Positions 12,063 to 21,906 of a DNA stretch of 64,000 nt are shown here, piece by piece; within the stretch, counting starts at the first letter, position 1, and the number at the start of each line of letters is the position of its first letter. Origin of the DNA: Cordia subcordata (taxonomy: Eukaryota > Streptophyta > Magnoliopsida > Boraginales > Cordiaceae); NCBI GenBank assembly GCA_028554755.1, contig JAPTOF010000010.1, positions 10,266,001 to 10,330,000 of the forward strand. Direction: 5' to 3'. The notes under the pieces are model-generated. The model did not search any database. It was not told the origin of the DNA and saw only the letters and a program-made list of their open reading frames with translations. The position numbers and the translations under genes are program-made.

Positions 12063-13344
12063 ATGAGAAAATAGTAGAATACGCCCAGGACATAAGTATA
12101 AGTATTTAGTGCCTCCCCAAATTTTTAAAATTAGCTAATTTACCCCTTATATTTTTAAAAAATGTGCACATAACCTCCTTTCCATTAGGCTTTCGTTTAA
12201 TTTCACGGAGATTGTGATGCACACACCTGACGATATGACTTTATAATTCATCTAATAAAATAATCTTGGACCAAAATAGCCTTATCTTTTCCATTTTTCA
12301 TAAACACGTCTTGCAACTTCAAGCACTTGCCGAAGCCATTTCCGGCCACCTCACACCGTGCGGCTGCTATCAAAATCTCTTTCTTCTCGTCATGATTCTT
12401 ATGATACCTCTTATAGTCGATTTGGTTGCTCCAAAATTAATCTACAATTAACACCCATACTATTGCTTCAAGCTTTTTCCGATGACTTTTCCCAACAACA
12501 ACACATGAGATCGAAGCTATACCATAAGATTAGTTGTTGACATAACGATTAACAAACATGATGAGATACGGTAAAGAATTTGTTCTGCTTTTTTATCCTC
12601 CCCAACAAAATCACACCTAGACTTCCTCCCCCACAAAATCACACCCAAACTTTCATCAAAACAAACTATTTCAAGAAGAAAAAGAATGTCTCTAGTCACA
12701 GAAGACATTAGAGGAAAAGTAACAGAATTTTACAAAGGAGATGAAATGTGCCAAGAGAAATCCAAGTTCTTGCTTTTTTATACCAAACAAATAATATAAA
12801 CATTCACTCAAAGATCAACCTATCTTATTCACATTCTTGGTGTCTTTGTTTGGCAATAACATACGACACAAAGAAAGAAATACAAGTAATCCCTTCACAA
12901 GCTCCGCGATATTAATCCCCAAAAAAAGGAGCTCTGTGATATCCTCAGCATTGAGGTCGCTGACGTTGATGCCGACCAGAATGTACCGGAGTTCTGACTC
13001 CGTCATTATTGTCCTCGTTGATTTTAATCCCTATTGTTGGGACTAGGGGTAATGTGGGTTAGGGATTTTAGGTAATTGGAATTTGGGGGTATATTAATTT
13101 GGGATTTTGTGGGAGTTATGGATTAGGGTAATAGATTTGGGGCTCCTGAAATTGGGAGCAAAATATGTATTTATATAAGGGTATAGAAGTTATTTTACAA
13201 TTTCTGTTAATTTTTTTAACGGCATAAAATGGGGTGGTTGAGCTTAGTTTTAAGATGTACAAGGATAATTAGTTAATTTTGAAAATTTAGGGAACGCTAT
13301 GTACTTATGTTTAAGTTCAAGTGGGTATTATACTATTTACTCTT
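12063..13344. mobile_element. DNA transposon with ~110-bp terminal inverted repeats (possible Pack-MULE)
   Basis: The left end (GAGAAAATAGTAGAATACGC) and the inverse of the right end (GAGTAAATAGTATAATACCC) match. The match continues inward for about 110 bp through CATAAGTA, CCAAATTTT and AAAATTAGCTAATT. The element is about 1.28 kb. Its interior (about 12290-12400 and 12900-13030) is more GC-rich than the ends and could be a captured gene fragment, but I cannot name the source. Flanks TTTATATAT and TTCAAATAT are only weakly alike, so a 9-bp target duplication is uncertain. No transposase is present. Confidence 0.6.
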
Positions 13345-14229
13345 CAAATATCGAATAGACTTAGATCTATAATACAATAAGAACTCTAATAATTACAAAT
13401 CTTTCCATACACAGAATATTCTTATATACACTTTTCTTTAGACGAATATTCCATTCCTTTTTACATGTATTAACACTTTATTTCAAATTACAGAGATGAT
13501 TCTACACCATTTTTAAAATCAGGTGAGAAAATTTGTACCATTTTTGAAATCAAAGAAGGTGATTTCTACCAATTTACTTGAAGTTTTTTTATTATTAACA
13601 ACTCAAAATGTGTTATAGGCGTATTTTTTACTCTCTATTAATTCTAATAGAGAACTACCCGAAAGGCCAATGTGCAATCTTTTTTTAACCATTAGGGGTA
13701 TCAATAGCTTTGGAAATTACTTGAAATTTTATGCTATTTTTACAAGATACAGGAAGCTAAAATACAATTACTCTAAAAATTAAATTAATAAAAGAAGAGA
13801 AGTTGACACCTAATGGCCAAGGAGAATGGATTTCAAGATTTGTCGTGAACATTGACATGAAGTCAAATAATAAGGCGGAAATGATCGCATTTTGGAAGGG
13901 TTACGTTTGATTATACAACTTGGCATACAACAAAATGTTAAAAAAGCTAAACCTAAGGAATCAAATGGAAAAAATGCCTTCTCTCACCTTTTTTCCTCTC
14001 ACTTAACATGTACCAATCATCTCTTTTCTCTATAGTATACCGCCATTTTCCTTTTCAAATCCCTTCTTTTTGCTCAACTATTTCTCTCATTTTCACAACC
14101 TCTTCTTCTTTAATGACAGTGTACTTTGGGCGGTAAAATTGCTGAGTTCTTCAGGGGTATGGAGGATAACACCCTTCTTTATCACTGAACCAAGCCGTTG
14201 TATCATCTAAAGAAACTGTCCTTATTCCA
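13345..14229. other. gene-free stretch before the LINE
   Basis: I see no gene and no clear repeat. The last 150 bases (GGACTTCCTAAATTTGC onward) could be 5' LINE sequence, since the LINE ORF1 follows. Confidence 0.4.
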
Positions 14230-14334
14230 GTGATAGGAAATATGGACTTCCTAAATTTGCTTGGCTCTAGGACCAAAAATTATCAATCCATACTCTTGGA
14301 TAAAGCTCTTGCTAAAGAACCCTCTTAAGTCAAC

Positions 14335-15179
14335 TTGGTTGAGGTACTGGTGGTTGCAGTGGGGAGATTTACTGCCTTTAATTTAGAGGATGAAGTCTCT
14401 AGTGCAGAGAAGGGAGAAATTTATGGGAACATAGTGTCTTCTCCAAAAACCTCAAGTGCGAACTGGAGAAGTTTGTTTGATAGTAAAGGCAGAGAGTGTG
14501 TGAAGCTACAATACCACAAACCCTTTGTGGTTAATGGAAAACTCAGGGTTTCACCACCACCAAGTATCAGAGAAAATGGTATTACCCTTTGGTAGAACTC
14601 AATTGTGGGACAATTTCTTGGTAATCCTTCGGTTTTTCCAAATTAAGAACACTACAGAATATTAATGGAAGCAATTTAGGAAGGTGGAAATCATGGACCC
14701 ATTATTCTTGGGAAGTGGCAATGGGGGATTGAACCCTTTAAGTTCCGATTGGACTAGGTGCCGATTTAGGCTAAGTTATGGAACATCTCAACGGAGTTTT
14801 GGATAGATGGTAGTATTTCTTGAGCTACCAGTGCTCTCAGTGTCCCTATCCAAACTGACATTCCTCTAGAGTCTGCCCTTCGCATGAGCTTTGCTCAGGT
14901 TTGTATAGAAGTAGGAGTTAAAGATGACTCATCAAAATCCTTTGAATTTTAGACGGAGCTAGGGAAATTCACAAAGATAAAAGTTGAATATACTTGGAGA
15001 AGTGCAACCTCTGTAAAGTCTTGGGATATGAGGAGGGTAAATGCCCTTTTAATGGCCAAACTGAGATTTTGGCACCACAAATCAAGAACTCCAACCCTCT
15101 ATTCTCTGGAAGGAGCAAGCACAGATCTAAGGCTAGACATGTTCGCACGGAGTCTAAAGGAAAAGTCCCTATGATCTAG
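14335..15179 (+). pseudogene. LINE ORF1 (DUF4283 plus zinc knuckle) remnant
   Basis: Reading frames resemble plant LINE ORF1. An NWRSLF segment followed by a KLQYHKPFVVNGK stretch matches the start of a DUF4283 domain (about 14455-14560). After frame breaks, about 14880-14920 corresponds to the conserved LSYARV-type segment. A knuckle-like CNLCKVLGYEEGKCP lies at about 15003-15047, with the usual histidine position replaced. The frame stops at 15177-15179, shortly before the Copia insertion. ORF1 proteins bind the element's own RNA; this copy has stops and shifts and cannot be functional. Confidence 0.65.
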
Positions 15180-15215
15180 AATCTTGAATGGAGAACTATT
15201 AATAATCATAGGAAC

Positions 15216-15404
15216 TGAAACAGAGGAGAAAAAGTAGTTTTCCTTGTATTTCAAAAGATAATTAAAAAAGTGTATATATATATATATATATATATAACAG
15301 AGATTACAAAAACTTGTGAGAAAATAATGGAGAAAATAAGTGTAATATAATAACAAACGTGTGAAAAACAAGTCAAAATAATTCAAAAAAGTCAATTGTT
15401 ATCA
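15216..15404 (-). repeat. Copia 3' LTR
   Basis: This 189-bp LTR matches 20571-20742. It has grown by an internal TA microsatellite at about 15273-15296. It begins TG and ends CA in minus orientation. The RNase H frame runs into it and stops at the TGA of its first bases. Confidence 0.93.
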
Positions 15405-16150
15405 CGCCCCCGCAAGCGAAACTACGTCAGCGATGGTAAGCTTAGATCGTAAGAATTTGAACCGTGATGCAGAGAGTGCCTTGGTCATAATATTTGCAAT
15501 TTGATCAATTGTAGAAATAAACTAAACCTGAAGCTCTTTATTGGCAACTTTTTCTCACGCAAAATGGACATCAACCTTAATATATTTTGTACGAGCATGG
15601 TAAACAAGAGTTGCTGTGAGATACGTTGCACCAATATTATCACACCACAAAATAGAAACAGTGGACAGAGAAAATCGAAGCTCAGCTAGAAGTGATTTAA
15701 GCCAACACAGCTCTACATTGACAAAAGCAATTGCTTGATATTTTGTTCAGTACTTGACCGGGAAGTCGTCATCTATTTTTTGGCCGACCAAGAGATGAGA
15801 TTGAGGCCTAGATAAATGCAATAACCATAGGTACTACGACGATCATCAGGACAACCAACCCAATCAACATCAGCATAAGCATGGAGTGATAAATTAGAAG
15901 ATGACTAGAGGTGAAGACCATGATTAGACATATCTTTAATATAACACAGGATGTGTGTCATTGCAGCCCAATGTTCAGTAGTCAAATTATGCATAAATTG
16001 GAATGCTTTGTTTACTACAAAGACAATATCTGGGCGTGTGACAGTAAGATACTGAAGTACACCAACTATACTTCAATAAAGAGAGGCATCTGAAAAAGGA
16101 TCTCTATCTTGCTGTAAGAGACTTTGATGAGTAGAAAGTGGAATTTTGAG
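15400..16150 (-). pseudogene. Copia RNase H remnant
   Basis: In minus orientation this holds the end of the Copia polyprotein. A degraded SRSST-type motif lies near 15760, then a region with LCWLKSLLAEL and LWCDNIGATYL. The HARTKYIKVDVHF motif (about 15565-15605) and a C-terminal TKALS...RFKFLRSKL stretch follow. RNase H removes the RNA strand during reverse transcription. Stop codons within VDVHFA*EK and after LQV make this copy non-functional. Confidence 0.8.
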
Positions 16151-16154
16151 ACCT

Positions 16155-17125
16155 TTAGCATTGTCCATATTGGCACGCCGCAAAATATCTTTCACATATT
16201 TTTCTTGATAGAGAACAATACCAAAAACTTGTATATTCAACCTGTATGCCCAAAAAGAAAGACAAGCATCCCAAATCTTTGATAGAAAATTGTCTGTAGA
16301 GATGGTCAACCAAAGTCTGAACTGCACCCAAATTATCTCCTACAATGATAACATCATCCACATAAACCAAAACCAAAATATAAGCATTTGTAGTGGCACG
16401 AATAAACAAAGATGAGTCAGAAATAGAAGATGGAAATCCTAATGTCCCAAGATAAGAACTGAGACGAGCAAACCAAGCTCGTGGTGCCTGTTTCAAACCA
16501 TAAAGAGATTTCTTTAATTTGAAGAAATGATCAAGATGGGCATTGTCAATATAACCCGGTGGTTGTGACATGTAAACATCTTCTTGGAGAAAACCGTGCA
16601 AAAATGCATTATTAACATCCAATTGTCGAAAAGTCCACCCTTGCGACAAAGTAATAGAAAGAACAATATGGATTGTCGTTTGTTTGATAACTGGACTAAA
16701 GTTGTCAGTATAGTCTAATCCTTCCTACTATAGCTTTTCACTACAAGACGGGCTTTGTATCGATCTATCGTGCCATTTGGTTTCTGTTTTATCCTAAAAA
16801 CCCATTTGCATCCAACAACATTAGCATTTGAAGGTCTAGGCACCAAAAACCACATACCGTTACGCATAAGAGCATTATACTCAGAGTCCATAGCCATACG
16901 CCAATCTTTTGATTTTGATGCTTGAAGGTCTGTATGCAGTTCGGTATTATCTAGTTCAAAAACTTTCAATGAAGAACTGGACACATTATAGGTAACAAAG
17001 TCAGAGTAGGATTTAGTTTGTCTAGTATTATCTTTTGATCTAGTGACCATCGGGTAGAGAGACATAGAATATGAGTTATTTGCAGACTGTGATAAGAACG
17101 ACGAAGTTGACAAATCAGTAGGCAC
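16155..17125 (-). pseudogene. Copia reverse transcriptase remnant
   Basis: Two frames cover the RVT_2-type reverse transcriptase. The first (16715-17125) has WFLVPRP and GCKWVFRIKQ. The second (16155-16649) has RQLDVNNAFLHG, LKKSLYGLKQAPRAW and the catalytic YVDD motif at 16353-16364. A one-base shift near 16715 breaks the link between them at the GLDYTDNFSP segment. The catalytic motif survives but the enzyme cannot be made as one protein. Confidence 0.92.
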
Positions 17126-17799
17126 AGATGACGAGAGATTAATTACAAGAGAATGGGAAACAATAGATAACTCGAGAGGTGGAATATTCCATATGTAGAG
17201 TTGTTGTCCAAGTTAGGTGAATTTGTCAACAAGTGACGTGATAGACTAGAAAATAAGTGTGATGTAGTTCATGGTGGGTCTAGGACATTTGGGTTGTTGT
17301 CTAAAGCATGACATTCACTTGGTGGAGATGAGGACAAGCTTGTAGGGACACGTGAACCGTGATGACCAGATGAGGAACGAATCAAATGAGATAAGCTGGA
17401 TTGCTCAAAATTCGCGTTATCAGTTTGCAAGGGATGAAAATACGTATTAGACTCATAAAAGACATGGTTAAAAGAAATAGTGTATCGTGTAATATGGCTA
17501 GTGGGATATGATGTTGATAAGCTAGAGTTGGAAGGTGCTAATTCAATGGAAGTGAAATGCAAAGTTTTAGAAGAAGTATTTGAAGAAGACCCACATGCAG
17601 AAAAAGTATCTATCGCATCAAAATTTTGAGAACCAACAAAGGGGTAAACATGTTCATTAAAGACAACATGTTGGGACTCAAAAACACGTCTAGAAGCAAT
17701 ATGGTAACACCTGTATCCCAATGATCAGAATAATACCCCAAGAATACACAAGGTAGTGACTTACAACTAAGTTTGTCAGATTTGTATGCCCTCAAATAA

Positions 17800-17989
17800 G
17801 GATAACAGAGACACCTAAACTATAATGACTCAGGCCCAAATACTGGCCTGCCATCACACTTGAGCCTAACCAACTGGCTCAAAGTACTTAACCCGGATAA
17901 CAGAGACACCTAAACTATAATGACTCAGGCCCAAATACTGGCCTGCCATCACACTTGAGCCTAACCAACTGGCTCAAAGTACTTAACCC
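17800..17989. repeat. 95-bp tandem duplication across the Copia/TRIM junction
   Basis: Bases 17800-17894 and 17895-17989 are near-perfect direct copies. Each unit starts with about 21 bases of Copia sequence (GATAACAGAGACACCTAAAC) and continues with 74 bases of the TRIM LTR. Copia sequence therefore now lies inside the TRIM. The duplication must postdate the TRIM insertion. Confidence 0.93.
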
Positions 17990-18419
17990 GGTAATGACAG
18001 TAGTAGTGAACCTAAGTCATTATAAAGTGCACACAAATCTCACAAAGAACCAATCTCACAAAGAATCGATGTGGGATGGGGCGTTACAAGCTCTCCCGCT
18101 TAAAGATGCGACGTGACAAATCTCACAAAGAACCAATCTCACAAAGAATCGATGTGGGATGGGGCGTTACAAGCTCTCCCGCTTAAAGACGCGACGTCCT
18201 CGTCGCAGCCCAAACACAATAAGGCAGCGTAGAATCTACCCAGAGCCTGCTCTGATACCACCTGTAATGGCCCAGGCCCAACTACTGGCCTGCCACCACA
18301 CTTGAGCTTAACCAACTGACCCAAAATGCTTAAGCCGGTAATGACAGTAGTAGTGAACCTAAGTCATTATAAAGTGCACACAAATCTCACAAAGAACCAA
18401 TGTGGGATGGGACGTTACA
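17821..18419 (-). mobile_element. TRIM (terminal-repeat retrotransposon in miniature) inside the Copia element
   Basis: A 157-bp LTR (18263-18419) runs TGTAACGTCC...GGCCATTACA in minus orientation. It is followed after two bases by a 12-base initiator-Met primer-binding site (TGGTATCAGAGC, 18249-18260). The internal region is only about 91 bp and ends in a purine-rich AAGCGGGAGAGCT tract. The second LTR (17821-18171) is enlarged by duplications; without them it is again about 157 bp. Flanks TAAAC (17816-17820) and CAAAC (18420-18424) form a 5-bp target duplication with one mismatch. No coding capacity is present, as expected for a TRIM. Confidence 0.92.
18035..18197. repeat. 83-bp tandem duplication inside the TRIM
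   Basis: Bases 18035-18117 and about 18118-18197 are direct copies containing CTCACAAAGAATCGATG, GGGCGTTACAAGC and CCCGCTTAAAGA. Each carries the LTR end plus the adjacent polypurine region, so the left LTR/internal junction appears twice. A shorter internal echo of CTCACAAAGAA occurs within each unit. Confidence 0.9.
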
Positions 18420-18946
18420 CAAACACATGCAAAACAAAATAATCAGGTGGTCGCCCAAAAGCTTTATGAAATAGTGAAATATTTTGTGAAACAAGAGATG
18501 GTAACCGATTGATTAAATAAGCTGAAGTGAAGAATGCTTCTACCCAATAACGTTTAGGCATGGAGGCATTAAACATAATGGTAGTTCCCATCTTAATTAA
18601 ATGGTGAATTTTTTGTTCTATTAATCCATTTTGTTCAGGTGTATTAGAGCAAAAAATGCGATACCGAATGCCAGCGGAATCAAAGTGTAATTTTAGTTTG
18701 CCTTTGAGTTAGTTCGGTAGCACCATCACATTGAAAAGCCCGAATTTTAGCAGAGAATAAATTTTCAACAAGTCTTTGAAATTGTAAAAAGCAAGAGACA
18801 ACATCACTTTTATTTTTGAGTGAATACAACCACGCATATCTACTGAAATCATCAATAAACAAAGCAATATAGCGATAACTAAAACAAGATAAAATAGGGG
18901 CAGGACCTCAAATGTCATAATGAATCAACTCTAAAAAACTTGTAGT

Positions 18947-19563
18947 CTAACGGGAAGAAACAAAAAATGGTAATTTATGACTCTTGCCTTTCATACAAGA
19001 GTCACAAACTTTATTCAGCGATAAAAAATCTTTAAATGAAACTGAGGCTTGAGAACGCAACTTTGACAAGACTGGCTTTGCAGGATGCCCCAACCGACTA
19101 TGCCAGACAGATGCAGACACTTGGGTTGCAGAAAAAACCACATAAGAAGCAGGGGAAGACACTGGTAACGTGTACAAATTAGACTCAACGTGGCCCTGTA
19201 GAAGTGGTTTCCCTGTCTATAGATCCCTAACAGGATGGAGAGAAGGAAAAATTCTAATAAGACATTATTTTTCGTAGTGAATTGAGACACAGAAAGAAGA
19301 CTACAAGTAATATTTGGAACATGAAAAACATTACTCAAGTGAAGTGGATGAGAAGATTGACAAATAGAAGTAAAACTAATATTAGCAATTGACAAAGACT
19401 TACCATCTCCCACAAGGACCTGATTGGGCCCATGATAAGGTTGTAGATTTTGGAGCTTGCTTGTGTTATTTGTCACATAGGAAGTTGCACCGGAGTCAGG
19501 AACCCAGGAAGAAGACACAGGTGTAGGCAACAATAGAGGAAGACTTGAAGACTGACTATGCAA
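18947..19563 (-). pseudogene. Copia protease and gag-pre-integrase remnant
   Basis: The frame starting near 19563 holds the retroviral-type aspartic protease motif DSGAT (about 19485-19497) and an LVGDGKSL segment. After a shift, 18947-19177 carries the HHCC-type gag-pre-integrase region with WHSRLGHP and VCDSCMKGKSHKLPF. The protease would cut the polyprotein and the HHCC region is the integrase N-terminal zinc domain. The frame is broken near 19215. Confidence 0.88.
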
Positions 19564-19614
19564 GCCAGCAAATTGTGATGAAGAATCATTGCCATATTAC
19601 TTATACCTGTCCCT

Positions 19615-20477
19615 ACACCAATCAGCAGACTGACCCACACGACGACAAATCTAACATTTACCTTTGTATCTCAAGCTAGAGGAGTTAAGAGGCATTGGAA
19701 GAGCAAGTCGATTGTTGAGGAGAGCAAGATGACCTGTAAGATGTTTTGGCAAAAGTGTTTGCAAGCAAAGCATGGTTTTGAAGAGATGTGATGTGAAACT
19801 GAGTTGTAAGTGCCTGAATAGAAAGACTTACCGCATTAAAAGCAACCAGTATCAAGCAAAAGCCTTTGTTCATAAGTCAACAGCTTCGAACGAAGCTGAT
19901 TAAATGATAATGGCGTAGATTTTCAAGCGAATGTACAAATGTTCGGTATTCTCCTGGAAGTCCTTCCAACGCAGTGCGAACCAAGTCTTCATTTGATAGA
20001 ACCTCGCCAATGGCAGCCAAAGAGTTTGAAAGAGACCTCCTATTATGTAAGTAGTCATGAATAGGTGCATCTCCTTCGAACAGAACGTTGCTGGGCACGA
20101 AGTAAAGATTTTCGTGCAATAGCCAATTGCATGAATAACTCTCTAATGGCATCCCAAAGAGAACGAGTAGTTTCATAGCCATTGGCCTGATGCACCAGAT
20201 TTTCAGATAAAGTGGCGGTGATACAGGCACGAACAAAGCCATCATATTTCTTCCAATCAGCTAGAGAAGGGACAGAATTTTTGGTTGTAGGACAGGGACT
20301 TAAACCATCTATATAACCAAGTAAGTCATTGAAAAGGAAAAAGGTGGTTACTTGATTTTTCCAAGTGAGATAGTTGCTGTTGTCAAGAGCGACAGTGACA
20401 TATGCCTTTACGTTAAAGGTAGGAAGAGTAAAGGGGGCAGATGGAACCTGGGTATTGGTTTGAGATGACGAAGCCAT
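19615..20477 (-). pseudogene. Copia gag remnant with degenerate zinc knuckle
   Basis: The start Met at 20477 opens a gag-like protein with NYLTWKNQV and LFNDLLGYIDG (Copia UBN2-type gag), then NGYETTRSLWDAI. A frameshift near 20150 moves the reading into the 19877-20245 frame, which continues with RRSLSNSLAAIGE and ALEGLPGEYRTFV. A CCHC-like knuckle at about 19620-19660 has an internal TAG stop, and glutamine in place of its histidine. Gag packages element RNA; this copy is dead. Confidence 0.85.
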
Positions 20478-20562
20478 TTTGATAGATTACAGAAAAGAGG
20501 CAGATAAGTATTGCCCAGGAAAGGAATTTTTTTTTTTTTTTTTGAACGTTAGTTGAAAGATT

Positions 20563-20742
20563 TGATACCATGAAACAGAGGAGAAAAAGTAGTTTTCCTT
20601 ATATTTCAGAAGATAATTACAAAGGTATATATAACATAGATTACAACAGCTTGTGAAAAAATAATGGAGAAAATAAATATAATATAACAACAAACATTTG
20701 AAAAAACAAGTCAAAATAATTCGAAAAAGTCAATCGTTATCA
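20563..20742 (-). repeat. Copia 5' LTR and primer-binding site
   Basis: The 172-bp LTR (20571-20742) is preceded on the plus-strand map by TGATACCA (20563-20570), the complement of the initiator tRNA-Met-type primer site. In minus orientation the site follows the LTR's final CA directly. A poly(T/A) run at 20526-20543 lies just inside the element. Confidence 0.92.
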
Positions 20743-21640
20743 GAAACCGAAGTACCTTTCCTCGACCCCCTATTATTGATACTGGGTCGACTTCGGCCAA
20801 TTCTTTTGCGGTTTTGGAACAGGTTCGCTGTCACATTAAGAACTCTATTTTGGAATTTATGAATGGAAGTAAAGAAGTGAAGGATTTTGGGAATCCTCCA
20901 CCAATTCAAGTCCATGCCCTTTCCCCCATCAAAACATGATTATAAGTTTTTGGAATGTGAGAGGGCTTAAGGCGTTCTCTAAGGAGAAGGAAGTCCAAAA
21001 CGTTTTGCTTAAGAACAAAGTAGTTGTCTGTGGTTTATTGGAAACAAAAATAAAAGCTCCAAACGCTAATGGCATTTGGAATAGAAAGCTTTTGATAGAT
21101 AGGAAATTTTGGAGAACTACGGAGATGCATCTAGTAGAGTCTGGATTTTGTGGGACAAGGAGAAGGTGGTTGTGACGAAGCTCCACATGACGGATCAGGC
21201 AATTGTTTGTCATATTGCATTGGCATTTTTGTTTGTGGCCATAATGAACCCAAGGATAGGCATATCTTATGGGATGACATTTTGGCCTGGAGCAGAATTT
21301 ATGGAAATCTTCATCTTGTGATCGGAGGGGACTTTAATGAAGTTTTTGATATTGAGGATAGGCTTGGAGATACTACGTTGGATGCTAATGCACAGGATTT
21401 CCTTGAATGTATTCAGACTGTGGGACTTGTCAAACACACGACTACAAGCTCGTGTTACACTTGGATGAATAGAAACACTGATGGAGCATTAAGGGCCAGT
21501 AAACTGGGTCATTTCTTTACTAATGGTGAATGTCTTACTTAGTACTATGATTCAAAAGTGAATATTCAGGCCATGAACAACTCTGATCATACTGCGCTTT
21601 TCTTGGCGCCCGACTTGTTAGTCAGAAACAAACGTAAACC
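20743..21640 (+). pseudogene. LINE ORF1 tail and endonuclease remnant
   Basis: Bases 20743-20934 continue the interrupted ORF1 (an NSFAVLEQ segment near 20800). ORF2 then opens at 20936 with MIISFWNVRGLKAFSKEK and VVVCGLLETK, the start of an APE-type endonuclease. After a shift, 21150-21542 carries HLVIGGDFNEV, EDRLGD and CYTWMNR. The endonuclease nicks the target DNA for target-primed reverse transcription. The sequence is shifted and stops before any intact reverse transcriptase. Confidence 0.85.
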
Positions 21641-21669
21641 TTTCAAATTCTAATGTGCATTCCTATTAG

Positions 21670-21906
21670 GCGCGTATGTTTCTCATACCCAAAAGAACCC
21701 TCAAAGCCATTGAAGAGATTCTTGCTAGCTTCATCTGGTCTGGCACTGAATTAAATTCAAAGGAAGCAAAAATGGCTTGGAAAGATGTGTGCAAAGCAAC
21801 TGATGAGGGTGGGCTTGGATTACAAAAGATTGATTTGTCAATTATGTTTTCGACAATGATCTCTCCATCTGAAGCATGTCTCAGACCAATTGGTATACCC
21901 ACTTGA
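21670..21906 (+). pseudogene. LINE reverse transcriptase 3' region fragment
   Basis: A frame at 21676-21906 contains LIPKRTLKAIEEILASFIWSG followed by KMAWKDVCKATDEGGLGLQ. This matches the region after the reverse transcriptase core in plant LINEs. It follows the endonuclease remnant directly, so about 2 kb of usual ORF2 sequence is missing. Frames break after this segment. Confidence 0.8.

Larger units (their letters stand above)
17269..18940 (-). pseudogene. Copia integrase remnant, interrupted by a TRIM
   Basis: The upstream part (about 18420-18940) carries the integrase core with FIDDFSRYAWLYSLK and AFQCDGATE. The frame continues to a FGRPPDYFVLHVFG stretch ending at the TRIM. The downstream part (17269-17820) resumes with CLCYPYLRAYKSDKL, CVFLGYY and SRRVFESQHVVFNEHV, typical of the Copia integrase C-terminal region. 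Integrase inserts the cDNA into host DNA. Frameshifts and the 0.6-kb TRIM insertion disable this copy. Confidence 0.88.
15216..20742 (-). mobile_element. Ty1/Copia LTR retrotransposon, decayed, with nested TRIM
   Basis: LTRs at 15216-15404 and 20571-20742 both run TGATAAC...GTTTCA when read on the minus strand. The primer-binding site TGGTATCA directly follows the 5' LTR (20563-20570), matching the plant initiator tRNA-Met type. A G-rich tract (GCGGGGGCG) abuts the 3' LTR. Gag, protease, integrase, reverse transcriptase and RNase H follow in Copia order. Flanks GGAAC (15211-15215) and GAAAC (20743-20747) form a 5-bp target duplication with one mismatch. By eye the LTRs differ at roughly one position in eleven, so the insertion is old. 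Short LTRs and this layout suggest the Ale/Retrofit lineage (inference). Confidence 0.95.
14230..21906 (+). mobile_element. broken LINE (non-LTR retrotransposon), split by a Copia element
   Basis: LINE protein remains lie on the plus strand on both sides of the Copia insertion. To the left is ORF1 with a DUF4283-like region and a CCHC knuckle. To the right are the ORF1 tail, an APE-type endonuclease start and a fragment from near the reverse transcriptase C-terminus. Most of the reverse transcriptase is deleted between about 21640 and 21670. Outer boundaries are estimates; neither a poly(A) tail nor a target duplication was fixed. Removing 15216-20742 plus one 5-bp repeat would put the two ORF1 parts next to each other. 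Confidence 0.75.

Noticed and set aside
12837..13046. Real small proteins in the 12.8-13.05 kb frames
   Set aside because: Both strands are open over the same bases inside a transposon; neither translation is recognisable.
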